From assembly GCA_030998225.1 (NCBI GenBank), contig JAPYXD010000484.1:8122001-8186000 (forward strand): DNA of 64,000 nucleotides. Reading direction: 5' to 3'. The notes beneath the pieces were generated by a model. The model saw only the letters and a program-made list of their open reading frames with translations, was not told the origin of the DNA and made no database searches. This stretch comes from Diplolepis rosae. Lineage: Eukaryota; Arthropoda; Insecta; Hymenoptera; Diplolepididae. How positions within the stretch are numbered: the first letter of the stretch is position 1; each line of letters begins with the position of its first letter. The translations under genes and the position numbers were made by a program. Below are positions 11,676 through 22,269 of this stretch, one piece after another.

Positions 11676-12985
11676 TCATCTTTTCTCGAGTATTTCTTGA
11701 ACTTCCTGTAGAGTTTTTCCTTTCGTTTCCGGTATATAGAAACAATAAATTACTTGTAGGAACATAGTTATGGCATAAAATCCAAACACATATTCTCCAG
11801 GCATGATATCTAGAAGGTCTTGGAAGGTCTTGCTTGCAATGAAAGCAAATAAACCAGAAGTGATACTTGTGATAGCAGCTGCAGAAGCTTTTATATTCGG
11901 AGAAAAAATTTCACTAATTATTGTACATGGTACAGGAATGATACCTAGACCAATAAAACATTGGAAACATAAAACAGAAATTATTGGTATCCATTGAATT
12001 ACTTCAGCATCGAAACCATAATGAATCAAAGCTGAGTCTAGCGAGAGTAGCATTAAAGATAAAGAAATTCCTGCACTGGAGATTGCCAGTAAAATTATTC
12101 TTCCACACTTATCTATCGTGTACATTCCAAGCCATCCTGCCAAAATTCCAATACTGTTCACGAGAATTACGATCGTTGAAGGTTTCATAACATTCACTTT
12201 TGCATTTTTCAAAATTTTCTCCATGTAAAACGTAATAGTATAGATTCCACTTATCTGCATAAAAGCAAACAATGTAATTGCAATCGTCAGTGCCTTTCTG
12301 TTCTTCGGCTTTTTATATTCCGCAATCAAGTTTTTAAAACCAGAGGGATTCTTTGTATTCATAAATTGCTTGGTGTTCTCCAGTTCTTCAACAGAATCAT
12401 ATTTTCTGTGATACCACTTTATGGCTTCTTGAGCTTCGTCAAATTTTCCTAGTTTTACGAGATAATAAGGTGATTCTGGAAGCATGAAGAAAGTACTAAG
12501 GAAAATCAGATTCGGTATCATAGATATGGTAGCTGATTGCCACATGGACAAATAGGGTCCCATGATGTTGCCCAGAAGAGTCCCCAGTGGCTGGCAGTTC
12601 ATAATGAGAGCCACCAAAGCTCCACGGATTTTTGGGTCTGATACCTCACCAATGTAGAGAGGGAAACATGCATAGAAGAATCCCATGGATATCCCTGACA
12701 AAATCCTGGATGCATATATCCAGGGAACTGCGTCTACTGACATTAATAATGCCCAACCTAATAGTTGAGGGATCCCAGCGAAGAAGCATGTTCGTTTATT
12801 ACCCAAGAAGCAAATACAAATTGCTCCAAAAATCGTGCCAAAGATTCTACCCAGACTCAAGAAACCCACGATCCATGATGCTTCCGTATCGGAAACTAGA
12901 AAACTGGCATCTGAACTTGTCAGCTTTGCTATGTAAGGTGATGTCCATCCACTTATCAGACCAACTCCTAGGGATAGTAAGCCCA
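11676..12985 (-). CDS. facilitated trehalose/sugar transporter, Tret1-like, 3' exon
   Basis: MFS sugar porter expected to move trehalose or hexoses across the plasma membrane. About 435 residues and most of the 12 helices are visible. Motifs in order: GWTSPYIAKL (13-22) in helix 1, LGNKR (61-65) where the family usually has GRK, YASRILSG and YIGEVSDPKIRG (91-122), LPESPYYLVK (169-178), MQISG (243-247), TIDKCGR (290-296), PVPCTIISEIFSP (351-363) and IPETKGKTLQEVQ (418-430). No real ATG opens the frame: the first codon reads GTG and lies across TTTTAG/TGGGC, a good splice acceptor (AG at 12987-12986). This is therefore a phase-1 3' exon lacking roughly 20-40 N-terminal residues encoded upstream. 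There are no internal stops. Substrate choice within the Tret1 family is not determinable here. Confidence 0.92.
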
Positions 12986-12999
12986 CTAAAACAAAATTC
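12986..12999 (-). promoter_or_regulatory. splice acceptor of the transporter exon
   Basis: Minus-strand AATTTTGTTTTAG directly precedes the first coding base (12985). The pyrimidine-rich tract and AG fit a 3' splice site. The dead paralogue has its acceptor at the same codon and phase (27341-27340). Confidence 0.75.
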
Positions 13000-13065
13000 G
13001 TTTCGAATATTAAGCATTTATTAATAACTTGTCAATTTATATTGTATCATTTTTATAGATTTCAT

Positions 13066-13215
13066 CTAAGGGCTATTCACTGAAAAAATCCATAGGAAAA
13101 AATCGCATGCGACGCGACGGCAAGAAAATTCAAGAGATTCCGAGAGATTACAAGAGAAGCGAATAGGGTTTACGCTGTCTGGGGATCGAAAAAAATCTCA
13201 GTAAATAGCCCCTAG
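13066..13215. mobile_element. 150-bp MITE with CTAAGGGCTATTCAC ends
   Basis: CTAAGGGCTATTCACTGA on the left faces TCAGTAAATAGCCCCTAG on the right. It lies just upstream of the transporter exon, inside its intron. A similar-ended but different element sits at 31374-31502. Confidence 0.7.
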
Positions 13216-13705
13216 GATTTCATTATATGTAACCGGGAGAGTCAAAAGGGAATTATCGTTTGAAAAAATCGATTTTCACTTTTTTGGCGATTCTGATAGA
13301 AAAAAGTACGCTTTTTAAAATGAAACAAACTGTATATTTTGAACTGCATTATATACTTTAAAAATTCACTTCAGAGAAGAAGACAGTAACTTAAAAGGCG
13401 TAAAACAAACATCAGAAAATACAAAGAGTTTAAAAACTTTGTTTTCTTATAATCAATTGTGCTTCTTAAGTGTTTTCTTCAATTTCACCTTTGGATCTGG
13501 TTTATCATTTTTTCTTTTCCTTATTAAGCCTACCAACCTCTCATCTTTATTTGCCTTAGGTAATGTAGCCTTTGCTTTGTTCTCCTTCGATTGTAACTTG
13601 AATAATTTTAAATTTTTGAAAACTGACTTCAGATTCGTGATCAGCGACTTCGAAAACCTCTGAATAACGAGTTTTAAGCCGTAGAAACTCGCAAGAACAT
13701 CAGTA
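13216..13705. other. spacer with an unrecognised Lys-rich minus-strand ORF
   Basis: A minus-strand frame ending at 13453 reads KDERLVGLIRKRKNDKPDPK and then KVKLKKTLKKHN before its stop. Its upstream part (13706-13791) lies inside a MITE. It could be the 3' exon of a basic protein or chance in A-rich DNA; I do not recognise it. Confidence 0.25.
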
Positions 13706-14101
13706 CACAGAGAAAAACGGAGGGTCGAAGTTAGAAGTTCAAAATTTTGAGAGTCAGACCGACCCTCTAGATTATCAAATAGTCCTTCCATAATTTTATC
13801 GACATAATCAGGGAGACTCTCGATTTATGATCACCTTGATTACCACAGAGAAACAGTCATACTATCAAGATAATCAAATCGATCCTCTGGGATGATCAAG
13901 TTGAATATCTTGTTTTAAATTTTCATTTCGACCCTCAAAGATGATCAAATCGACCTTCTACAATGATCAAATCGATTATTTTTTTCTGACCCTCTACAGA
14001 TGACCAGTTTGATTATCTAGAAGGCTGTCCTATAGTCGATCATCATATTTGGTCGACCTGACCCTCTAAATATTCAGGCTGACCCTCCATTTTTCTCCGT
14101 G
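13706..14101. mobile_element. MITE with CACNGAG-AAAA termini, 396 bp
   Basis: TA target at 13704-13705 and 14102-14103. The ends are CACAGAGAAAAACGGAGGG and CCCTCCATTTTTCTCCGTG. The interior repeats GACCCTC and GATCAAATCGA units. It is one of five elements here with closely similar termini (see 17146, 35584, 61296, 62467). Confidence 0.82.
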
Positions 14102-15234
14102 TATCGACTTGCTAACTTTAACAGCCGTTTTCTCGAAAATTTGTTTTCGGACAATAGGTCCCTTTTATCTTTCCCGGTCACATATTATTATATTCTTTTA
14201 ATTTTACAATTAACTTGTAATTGCTTTAGATTGTATATGAGTTTTATTGTTTTAAAATGAAGGATGCGATATACTGCTGAATTTCTGATAAATCGTAGTG
14301 GCTAAATCTTATGTGCTAAAGATTTTGAAAAAATTATGATTTGACTGCGTCACACTTATGTCCATAATATCTCTGAATCCAGGGCCGAATTTAGCATGGG
14401 GCCAGCGGGGCCATGGCCCCGGGGCCTCCATCATCAGTCGAGGGCCTCCACCAATGCAACGTTACTTTCCAATTAAAACGAAAAGTCGCGTAAAGCTCCT
14501 CTAGTTTAAAACTTCAAAGCGTTTAGAAGTAAGCATAATTATAAATACAAAAAAAAACATACAAAAATTACTATGGAGTTTTATTTTCCCGAAATCAGAA
14601 TTTTTTTAGAAATTTTGAGGGCCTCCACAAAAAAATTTTAATTTTACACTTGCTGTAAATATACTTTTATTTACTCAAGGCCATGCGGTAGGATCTGATG
14701 TCACCAATTATATACGACCACTTTATTAATAAAATAATAATTTAAATAAACTTTCGAAAGAAGAAAACAAGGCAGAAAAATGCAACGCATTACTCTCTTC
14801 ATCGAAAAATTGGTTTAAATTATTATGTTATTATTATTATTTTATAGTATTATTTGGTTGATTAACAACTTTTTTTTTATTCAACCATAGTATTTTGTTG
14901 CTATACAGAAAAAAAAATTATTTTATTGGCTCAACAAAATTCTTTGGTTCGTAAAATTTTGTTGATTGAACCAAAAATTTGCTTAATTGAACTAAATATT
15001 TTAATTAATATCAATCTTATATCATCCTTCTATATTCAAATAATACTTTTTAAAAATCTAATAATTTTTCAATCATAATCCTGACTGATAAAAATTTATG
15101 TTTTAACTTTGCAATAAATGTATGAGAAGTAAATTTACGAATCGTAATGTAGCGTCATAATACATGTATTGTAAACTGAATTGATTCAAGCCATGTCAAC
15201 TGTACCAAAAAGTTTTCGATGAAAATCTAAATAA
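14102..15234. other. intergenic DNA with old repeat traces
   Basis: CAGGGCCGAATTTAGCATGG at about 14381 followed by GGGGCC and GGGGCCTCC runs looks like the end of an old DNA transposon, but no partner end was found. At about 14860-15000 AACAAAATT and TTGGTTC motifs form a low-complexity repeat. No gene was recognised. Confidence 0.35.
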
Positions 15235-15875
15235 TGAAAACAATGATATATTCTTAAAGTATTTAGTAATACAAAAAAACAATTTGAACGATTTCGGAAA
15301 ATTCCTTTTTTTGTTGAAATAATATTTGAGTGTTTCTTTTTTTTCTGCAAAATTCATAACTCAAATTCAGTTTATGAGTTGAGTGAAATTTTCATCGATA
15401 GTTGATACATATCTTACGTGTATCGGCTTCAGTGCCGAGCGCGCCATTGATGGACCGCCAGTCGTCGGATGGCGCGAGAAAAAAATTCATTTTCCACACT
15501 TTCAAGATCAAAGACAAAAAATTTTCTTTGTAAATCGAAGTTAAAGGTTCATTGTACATATGTGTGAACTTTTAGCGTGGACGCGTATTGACAACAGACC
15601 ATAATTTGCAATTGTTCATTAAATTGTTATTGAAAATAAGTTTTTTAACATAACTATTAACTTTTTTCTGGTTTATTTGATACACAAGATATTGATCAAC
15701 TATCCATTAAAATTTCACTCAATTATTATAAACTGAATTTGAGTTATGAATTTTGCAAACAAAAAAGAAGCCCAAATATTCATCTAACAAAAAAACTAAC
15801 AAAAAAAAGGAATTTTTTAGAACCGTTCAAATTGTTTTTTTGTATCACTAAATACTTTATGAATATATAATTGTT
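15235..15875. mobile_element. foldback element, about 0.64 kb
   Basis: The left arm (about 15235-15425) and right arm (about 15660-15875) are inverted copies. Shared blocks are AAAATTCATAACTCAAATTC with GAATTTGAGTTATGAATTTT, ATCGATAGTTGAT with ATCAACTATC, and TAATACAAAAAAACAATTTG with CAAATTGTTTTTTTGTAT. A central loop of about 230 bp includes a GC-richer patch (15428-15480). It is non-coding. Confidence 0.75.
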
Positions 15876-15959
15876 TTAAAAATTCAAGTGTAGTACACAT
15901 CAAATGTGTTTGAAAGAAGAAACGACGCTTTCGGAACAAGTCATTTTATTTTAAAAACA

Positions 15960-16003
15960 ATTCCAACGTTTCGAGAACACAATGTATCTCCTCATCAGGG
16001 AAT
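15960..16003 (-). ncRNA. hammerhead-ribozyme-like motif (minimal type I)
   Basis: On the minus strand: stem I ATTCC, core CTGATGA, G plus a GAGA/TCTC stem II closing a 10-nt loop, then GAAAC, cleavage triplet GTT, and GGAAT completing stem I. All core bases expected for a hammerhead are present. Stem III is only C-G, as in the minimal hammerheads known from Penelope-like retroelements, which are thought to act as dimers. One extra G follows CTGATGA. A second copy with different but still pairing stems is at 22176-22217. Activity is untested. Confidence 0.6.
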
Positions 16004-16254
16004 AAAAGTTTTTATTACATTACCAACATTAGTATTAAATTTATATATCTGTAATAATAAATTGTTTTTTAACGATTGTATCAGATAAAATATTATAAAA
16101 GTATTATTATATAAAAAGTAAGTACCTTAAAAAAATTGTAAGAGAAGAATTATACACATTATAATTTACAACTACATTGTATGGTTTGAAACAAAGTGTG
16201 AATTTTTGTTAGGAAGCAAGAGCACACGACTCTGTCACTCAATTTCTTTTTGAA
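16004..16254. other. AT-rich spacer
   Basis: No gene or repeat end recognised beside the hammerhead-like motif. Confidence 0.35.
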
Positions 16255-17117
16255 TTTAAGTGAAACAGAAAATTCAATTTACTTAAGGCTCTATCAGCCT
16301 TAAGGAACACATTCTCATCATGACGCTCGCGCTTCGCGCTCGATTTTCTGTATACATTTCAGTCACTTTTTAATAAATTACATGATTAAAATAAATTATT
16401 TTATATGTTTTATCAGAAACTGTATGAGACAAAATTTTTAGATTTTTTTGAAACGAACAACTTTGTATTCTTACGTTTTTTTCGTATTTCGAATATTATT
16501 GTTAAAAAATTGAATTTTGGATTTTCAATAGTTTTTGTTTGAATTAAAAAGAAAAATATGCATCTTATGAAAAAATGTTACAATTCAAATTTGTTGGACT
16601 TTATGTAGAAAATAATATTGTATCATAACGTTTTTTCGTATCTCGTATAATTTAACTGGAAAATGGAATTTTGATATTGACTTTTTTCTAATTTTAATAT
16701 GCTGTAACATTTCTAATTTTGATTTAATCAAAAAATGTTATCAGGATAATGTGTAGAAATTTATGAGCACTATCAAAAACCAGTATTGGAATTTTTGATT
16801 TTTTCAAAAAGTTATTTTCAAAAACACAAAACTAGTGCTCAATCCCTCAATTTTGATTGGATCTGCCTGGTTAACGAACTTGTCCTTACTTTTTCGGCTC
16901 AGGTAAAGTGTGCCAAAGCTCAATTCGATCTAATAATTCTATCGAGAGTTATGCCGCACTCGACCTACTACAGACAGACAGACAGACAGACAGACACTTT
17001 CGTAAAAACCGTTTTTTCTGACTCAGGGGGTCTCAAAACGTAAAAATTTGATGAAAATTTCGAAAGTCATTTTTCACATAAAACCAATACTTTCTCATCC
17101 ATGATGAGAATGTAACT
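16255..17117 (-). repeat. repeat B copy, inverted orientation
   Basis: Reverse-oriented relative of 7596-8901. It contains CTCGCGCTTCGCGCTCG at about 16326-16342, a CAGACAGACAGACAGACAGA microsatellite at about 16972-16993 (the TGTCTG block), and the terminal ATCCATGATGAGAATGTAA at 17097-17115. ORF 16786-17043 is a by-product. Confidence 0.78.
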
Positions 17118-17145
17118 AGTCTTTGACGATTTTATGAAATTCTTA

Positions 17146-17495
17146 CACGGAGAAAAAAAAACTGTTGAATCAACAGATGTCATCTGCTGGAATAGGCACA
17201 GCAGTTTTTTTTTTGGTAATATTTACAGATTTTTCTGTTGGATTCACAGATTGTTTGTAAACTCAACAGATGAACCTGTAAAATCTACAGACATGTCTGT
17301 TAGAATTGCGGATTTCAAGAAAAAAGAGAAATCCGTAATTCTAACAGACATTTCTGTTGATTTTACAGGTTCATCTGTTGAGTTTACAAACAATCTGTGA
17401 ATCCAACAGAAAAATCTGTAAATATTACAAAAAAAATCTGCTGTCCCTATTCCAGCAGATGACATCTGTTGATTCAACAGTTTTTTTTCTCCGTG
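17146..17495. mobile_element. near-perfect 350-bp palindromic MITE
   Basis: TA target at 17144-17145 and 17496-17497. The ends are CACGGAGAAAAAAA and its complement. The two halves are almost identical inverted copies over roughly 165 bp each, with only scattered mismatches and a short central spacer near 17316-17330. Transcripts would fold into one long hairpin. The near-identity of the arms points to a recent origin or to arm correction. Confidence 0.9.
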
Positions 17496-17497
17496 TA

Positions 17498-18237
17498 TGA
17501 ATTTTGGTAAATTTGCCATTTTTCAAATTTGAATGAGTTTAACTGATTACTAGCCATATTTAACAAATATTTTATCACCTGATTTTCACAATATGTACAC
17601 TCATTCGTTATTGGTGGCTAGAAATCACTCATCAAAAAGTTTCACTTTTGTTTACAAATGCAATGACCACCAGGCCTACAATTGGAAACACGATTATGCA
17701 CAGTATGTGCCTATGATATAGAAATATATTTTAAAGATCAGTGGTGCTTTACCACTTTTTGTGTAATACAGTTTGCACGCGTGATGAAAACTGCGCAAAG
17801 TCTATATATTAGACACACACTAGCAAAAGATGAATGCACACATACACACGACATCTTCATATTCTGTTCGATACTATAACACCAAACCCAAGGGAAAATT
17901 GAAAACTTCCCGGTCATGGTCGCAAAGAGAGGTCGAAATTCAAATTACGTACGCTGTTAGAAATAACTTTATTAAATTTAATTTAAATTTAATGGAAGCA
18001 AATTCCACATACGTAGATGTTACTTTATATACTCTTGAAATTAAAATCCATTTGCGAATACCTTAGATTCAATATACATGTAAATGTATTTTAATGTGTG
18101 GTTTCGGTAGGATTCTCACTTTCGTGTATATTACATTCCATAACCATGTAAATGATTCTGTATTGTTGAAAGATTCATTTGAATGAATATATTCATAATT
18201 AAGTCTCGATTGGGATTAAAACTCTTGACTAGTATCA
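17498..18237. other. intergenic DNA, nothing recognised
   Basis: Short ORFs here carry no recognisable motif. Confidence 0.35.
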
Positions 18238-19660
18238 GTTTTTACATTCTCATCATGGATGAGAAGGTATTGGTTTTATGTGAAAAATGACTTTCGAAAT
18301 GTTCATCAAATCTTTACGTTTTGAGACCCCCTGAGTCAGAAAAAAGGGTTTTTACGAAAGTGTCTGTCTGTCTGTCTGTAGTAGGTCGTGTGCGGCATAA
18401 CACTCGATAGAATTATCAGATTGAATTGAGCTTTGGTACACTTTATCGGAGCCGAAAAAGTAAGGACAAGTTCGTTAACCAGCCACATCCAATCAACATT
18501 GAGGGATTGAGCACTACTTTTGTGTTTTTGAAAATAATTTTTTGAAAAAATCAAAAATTTCAATACTGGTTTTTGATAGTGCTCACAAATCTCTACAAAT
18601 TATCCGGATAACATTTTTTGATTACATCAAAATTAGAAATGTTACAGCATATTCAAATTCGAAAAAAGTCAACATCAAAATTCCATTTTCTAGTTAAATT
18701 ATACGAGATACGAAAAAACGTTATGATACAATATTATTTTTTACATAATGACCTACAAATTTGAACTGTAACATTTTTCCATAAGATGCATATTTTTTAT
18801 TAAATTATAAGAAATAAACTTAAATGTATGCGAAGAGCACAAGACCGAGCGCAAAGCGCGAGGTCTAGAGAGAACGGAGCGCGAAGCGCGACAAACAAAT
18901 CGCGCGCCCTAGGCGCGCTCAAACTTGCGCGCGAGGCGCGCGATGAGATTGTGCCCGCGAAACGGGCAAATTTTTTGTAATTAAATTATTCTATCCTCAA
19001 TATTATGAAAAAATGGCGATTACTTTTTACATTTTCATCATATGAAAAGGTATTGGTTTTATGTGAAAAATGACTTTCGAAATTGTCATCAAATCTTTAC
19101 GCTTTGAGACCTCTTGAATCAGAAAAAACGGTTTTTACGAAAGTGTCTGTCTGTCTGTCTAGTAGAAAGCCGTATACTCGATAACTCTTGACAGAATTAT
19201 CGGATTAAATTGAGCTTTGTCATACTTCATCTGAGCCGAAAAAGTAAGGACGAGTTTGAACCGCAACCTTTTTTCATAAAATGTATATTTTTCTCTTTAA
19301 TTTCAAAAATACTATTAAAAATCCAAAATTAAATTTTTTAACAATAATATGTGGAATACGAAAAAAACGTAAGTTTGTAAAATTGTTCGTTTTAATAAGA
19401 TCTGCAAATATTTTCTGACATAGTTTTTGATAAAACGTATATTTTTCATATTAATTTTAAAAAATACGATTAAAATTTAAAAATTCAATTTTTTAAACAA
19501 AATATGTGACATACGAAGAAAACGTTGAGATGGAAAATTATTTGCCTAAATGAGGTCTAAAAATTCTTAGTAGGATATTTTTGACAAAGTGTTGTTTTGT
19601 TACGTTTGTAAAAAAACACTATTGAAAATAAAAAATTCCATTTTTCACCAAAATTAATTA

Positions 19661-19865
19661 GTTTAGTTTGAAATTTCTGCCACTGCCTACATTATCGGAG
19701 AATCACTAGTCGTGTATCAGATAGGATACGTTGCCGACAGGTGTCCTCGTAGACAATTTCAAACTCTTAGATCGCAAATAAATGCGAATTAAATTTAAAT
19801 TTAAAGAATTTGTAATCTTTCTGTGGAAAAAAGCGCTGTCGAAAGCGTCTTTTTCAAATCCTTTA
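19661..19865 (-). mobile_element. tRNA-SINE tail fragment nested in repeat B
   Basis: It matches in reverse the tail of the 46-kb SINE: CACTGCCTACATTATCGGAG, GTATCAGATAGGATACG, GACAATTTCAAACTC and CTTTCTGTGGAAAAAA. The tRNA head is lost. The tandem copy at about 20450-20475 reads straight through CCATTTTTATCCAAAATATG, so that is the uninserted state; a degenerate CCAAAAT/CTAAAAT flank may be the target duplication. Confidence 0.7.
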
Positions 19866-19915
19866 AATTTATCTAAAATATGTGAGATACAAAATCCCTT
19901 CAGGATAATAGAGCC

Positions 19916-20148
19916 TTAACCCTCCGTTATCAAACATATGAGGGATTCCCTCAGTAGGGTCAGTTTTTTCGAAATAACTTCTAATTTACGCTCCACACAG
20001 TCTGGACCGTTTGAATACCTTTCCACGAATTATTCCTGAAGCTTTTTGTAGCAATAAAAAATGTTCAATTAGAATACTCATTCAATAATCACTTTTCAAA
20101 ACCAAAGGTGACCGTGTAACAATTTTAATTTTGGTAATGGAGGGTTAA
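19916..20148. mobile_element. TTAA-flanked MITE (piggyBac-type), short copy
   Basis: It begins TTAACCCTCCGTTATCAAAC and ends TTTGGTAATGGAGGGTTAA. The tandem copy at about 20490-20510 reads GAGCCTTAAGTAAATTG with a single TTAA, exactly the expected empty site. It is a shortened relative of 63262-63670. TTAA targeting is the piggyBac hallmark; no transposase is encoded. Confidence 0.9.
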
Positions 20149-20730
20149 GTAAATTGAATTTCTTTTTCCATTTGAAATCCAAAAATTCAGTAACTTTGAG
20201 AAAATTTAATTCACATCTACAATATTTTAAAATTAACTTGAGCTTCAGTATCAAATTACAAAAAATAAATTTATATGTATGCGAAGAATATAAGACTGAG
20301 CGCGATGCGCTAGATCCAAACATAACGGAGCGTGACGATCGAATCGCGCGCCCAAATGAGGTCTAAAAATTCTTAGTAGGATATTTTTGACAAGGTGTAT
20401 ATTTTATGTTTGGGTTTTGAAAAAACACTATTGGAAGTAAAAAAATCCATTTTTATCCAAAATATGTGAGATAAAAAATCCCTTCAGGATAATAGAGCCT
20501 TAAGTAAATTGAATTTCCTTTTCCATTTGAAATCCAAAAATTCAGTAACTTTGAGAAAATGTAATTCACATCTACAATATTTTAAAATTAACTTGAGCTT
20601 TAGTATCAATTTACAAGAAATAAATTTATATGTATGCGAAGAATATAAGACCGAGCGCGAAGCGCGACGTGCTCAAACTTGCAAACGAAGCGAGCTGCAC
20701 TTTATAAGAATGTGCCCGCGAAGTGGACAG

Positions 20731-21644
20731 ACTTTTATTGTATAAGCTAATCGAAATTTATTCTTTTGAAATAATTACACATCAAGGGTGAAAAAAATTT
20801 TTACAGGACAGTTTTGTGTTTGATATAGAGACAGGGGTTTTGACAGATGAATTTTTTTTTTCAAATGCTTTCACTGTATTGAAATAATTTTGCATTTTCG
20901 ATTATACAGTTTAACTGATGGTACTGACCTTCTATAGCAGCAATCCAATAAGGCAGTTTTGAGTATGTATTCAAGATATTTTCTATTGGCCCAATCATTG
21001 TTTCTGTTGAGAACGTTTCTTAATCGTTACGTTAATTAGTAACGGCTCCCGGTACGAACACTCCCCGACTGTAGGCCTTCATGAAATTCTGTTACATTTG
21101 ACTACATTTCGAGATCGATAAGATAAGCTTGACAATAAATTCGTTAGTGGGATATTGACTCAATTTGTATTTTGCCCAAATTATAATTTCTTCTAGCTTA
21201 TTTCTCCCCACATGTTAACAGTTCATCTTCTATTTTTTAAATTCAAATTACTTTTTTTCTATATTATTTTTATTTTCATTACTAATTATCATTCTAATCC
21301 TTTATAATCATATTTTTTCGAATAAAAATTAAGCATGTAAAAGCTCATATTTTTATAGAAGACGTTTTTACCGCACCGTCAGTATTCAATTGATTCTCCC
21401 TATTGGTAAGAATAGACAATGCTATTTGCATCTTACCATATTTAACGATACATAAATTGAATGAATCTTGACGTGCAGACTTAAAAGTTGTCTGAGTTAC
21501 TTAGTGCGCAGTGATAAAGTGAGAAATTCTCAAAATTTTCCTTTCTTTTTTATCCTTACAAAGAATGAATATTATTTTACCTTTTTTCGTTCGAGTGAAA
21601 TCGTACATGAAAAAATAAGTTATTCAAACCTTAAGCTATTTTTC
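20731..21644. other. intergenic DNA, nothing recognised
   Basis: AT-rich with no motif-bearing ORF. Confidence 0.35.
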
Positions 21645-21706
21645 ATCCACTAAAATTAGACCTCAGGCAAAAATAGATAATTTTACTTCCAAGAATAGCA
21701 ATATAA
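21645..21706 (+). repeat. left member of an inverted repeat flanking the Penelope remnant
   Basis: AAAATTAGACCTCAGG followed by AAAAATAGATAATTTT and AAGAATAGCAATAT recurs inverted at 24503-24562. The pair brackets the hammerhead-like motif, the tandem repeats and the GIY-YIG ORF, so it may mark the limits of one inserted Penelope complex. Confidence 0.65.
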
Positions 21707-21754
21707 ATAAATTTATATTTATATATATATTTATAAATTTTATTTTTAACCTAA

Positions 21755-22095
21755 CTTTTTTTCTTATTGCTTCTTAAATTTTTTTTAAAAATTATGTGAT
21801 TCTAATAAATCATGAATCATTTTTTCAGAGAAAAGATTTCCCACGACTTCACCGTTTCTGATTTATAAAAATATATTTTTTAATGGCGGAAACTATTAAA
21901 AAAACATTTTCCAAAACGAAATTTTTATCAACAAATTGCTGAATTTGATAGTAATTTATTCATTTTCGAAAATTGGAAATGGTTATGTTGTAGGGAATCT
22001 TTTTCCTAAAACAATGAACCGCGATTTATTAGAATCGCATAACTTTTTAAAATTTGTTAAGAAGCGATAAGAAAAAAAGTTGGGGCAAAAATAAA
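21755..22095. mobile_element. foldback element, about 340 bp
   Basis: The outer arms AACTTTTTTTCTTATTGCTT and AAGCGATAAGAAAAAAAGTT are inverted copies and continue inward through TTCTAATAAATC and GATTTATTAGAA. The interior is less symmetric. It is non-coding. Confidence 0.7.
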
Positions 22096-22175
22096 ATTTA
22101 TTAATAAATAGATAGATGATTTTTTGCTTTGGCTTTAGGGTCCAGAAATAATGTAAACTCAGGGTTTCATTTTTT

Positions 22176-22217
22176 CCTCAAACGTTTCGACTCAGATTGG
22201 AGTCCTCATCAGTGAGA
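22176..22217 (-). ncRNA. hammerhead-ribozyme-like motif in Penelope 3' region
   Basis: On the minus strand: TCTCA, CTGATGA, G plus GACTC/GAGTC stem II with a CAATCT loop, GAAAC, cleavage triplet GTT, then TGAGG, which pairs with TCTCA. It lies about 1.5 kb downstream of the Penelope-type GIY-YIG ORF on the same strand. Minimal type I hammerheads are established in the terminal repeats of Penelope-like elements, so context and core agree. Relative to 15960-16003 both stems differ yet still pair. Confidence 0.68.
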
Positions 22218-22269
22218 TTTATTTCTATAAAAATACAACGAAAGAAAAGAATAAAGAATTAAAGAATAG

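Larger units (their letters stand above)
18238..20730 (+). repeat. cluster of repeat B copies with a partial tandem duplication
   Basis: One copy spans 18238-18975, ending in a dense set of hairpins (GAGCGCGAAGCGCGA, GCGCGCCCTAGGCGCGC, GCGCGCGAGGCGCGCG, CCCGCGAAACGGG). A second runs 19021-20352 and is split by a tRNA-SINE fragment (about 19661-19865) and a TTAA element (19916-20148). From about 20353 to 20728 the sequence repeats 19547-20352 without these two inserts, giving natural empty sites. Small ORFs are repeat-derived. Confidence 0.8.

Noticed and set aside
17134..17519. Matching ORFs of 88 and 91 residues
   Set aside because: Both come from the arms of the palindromic MITE at 17146-17495.
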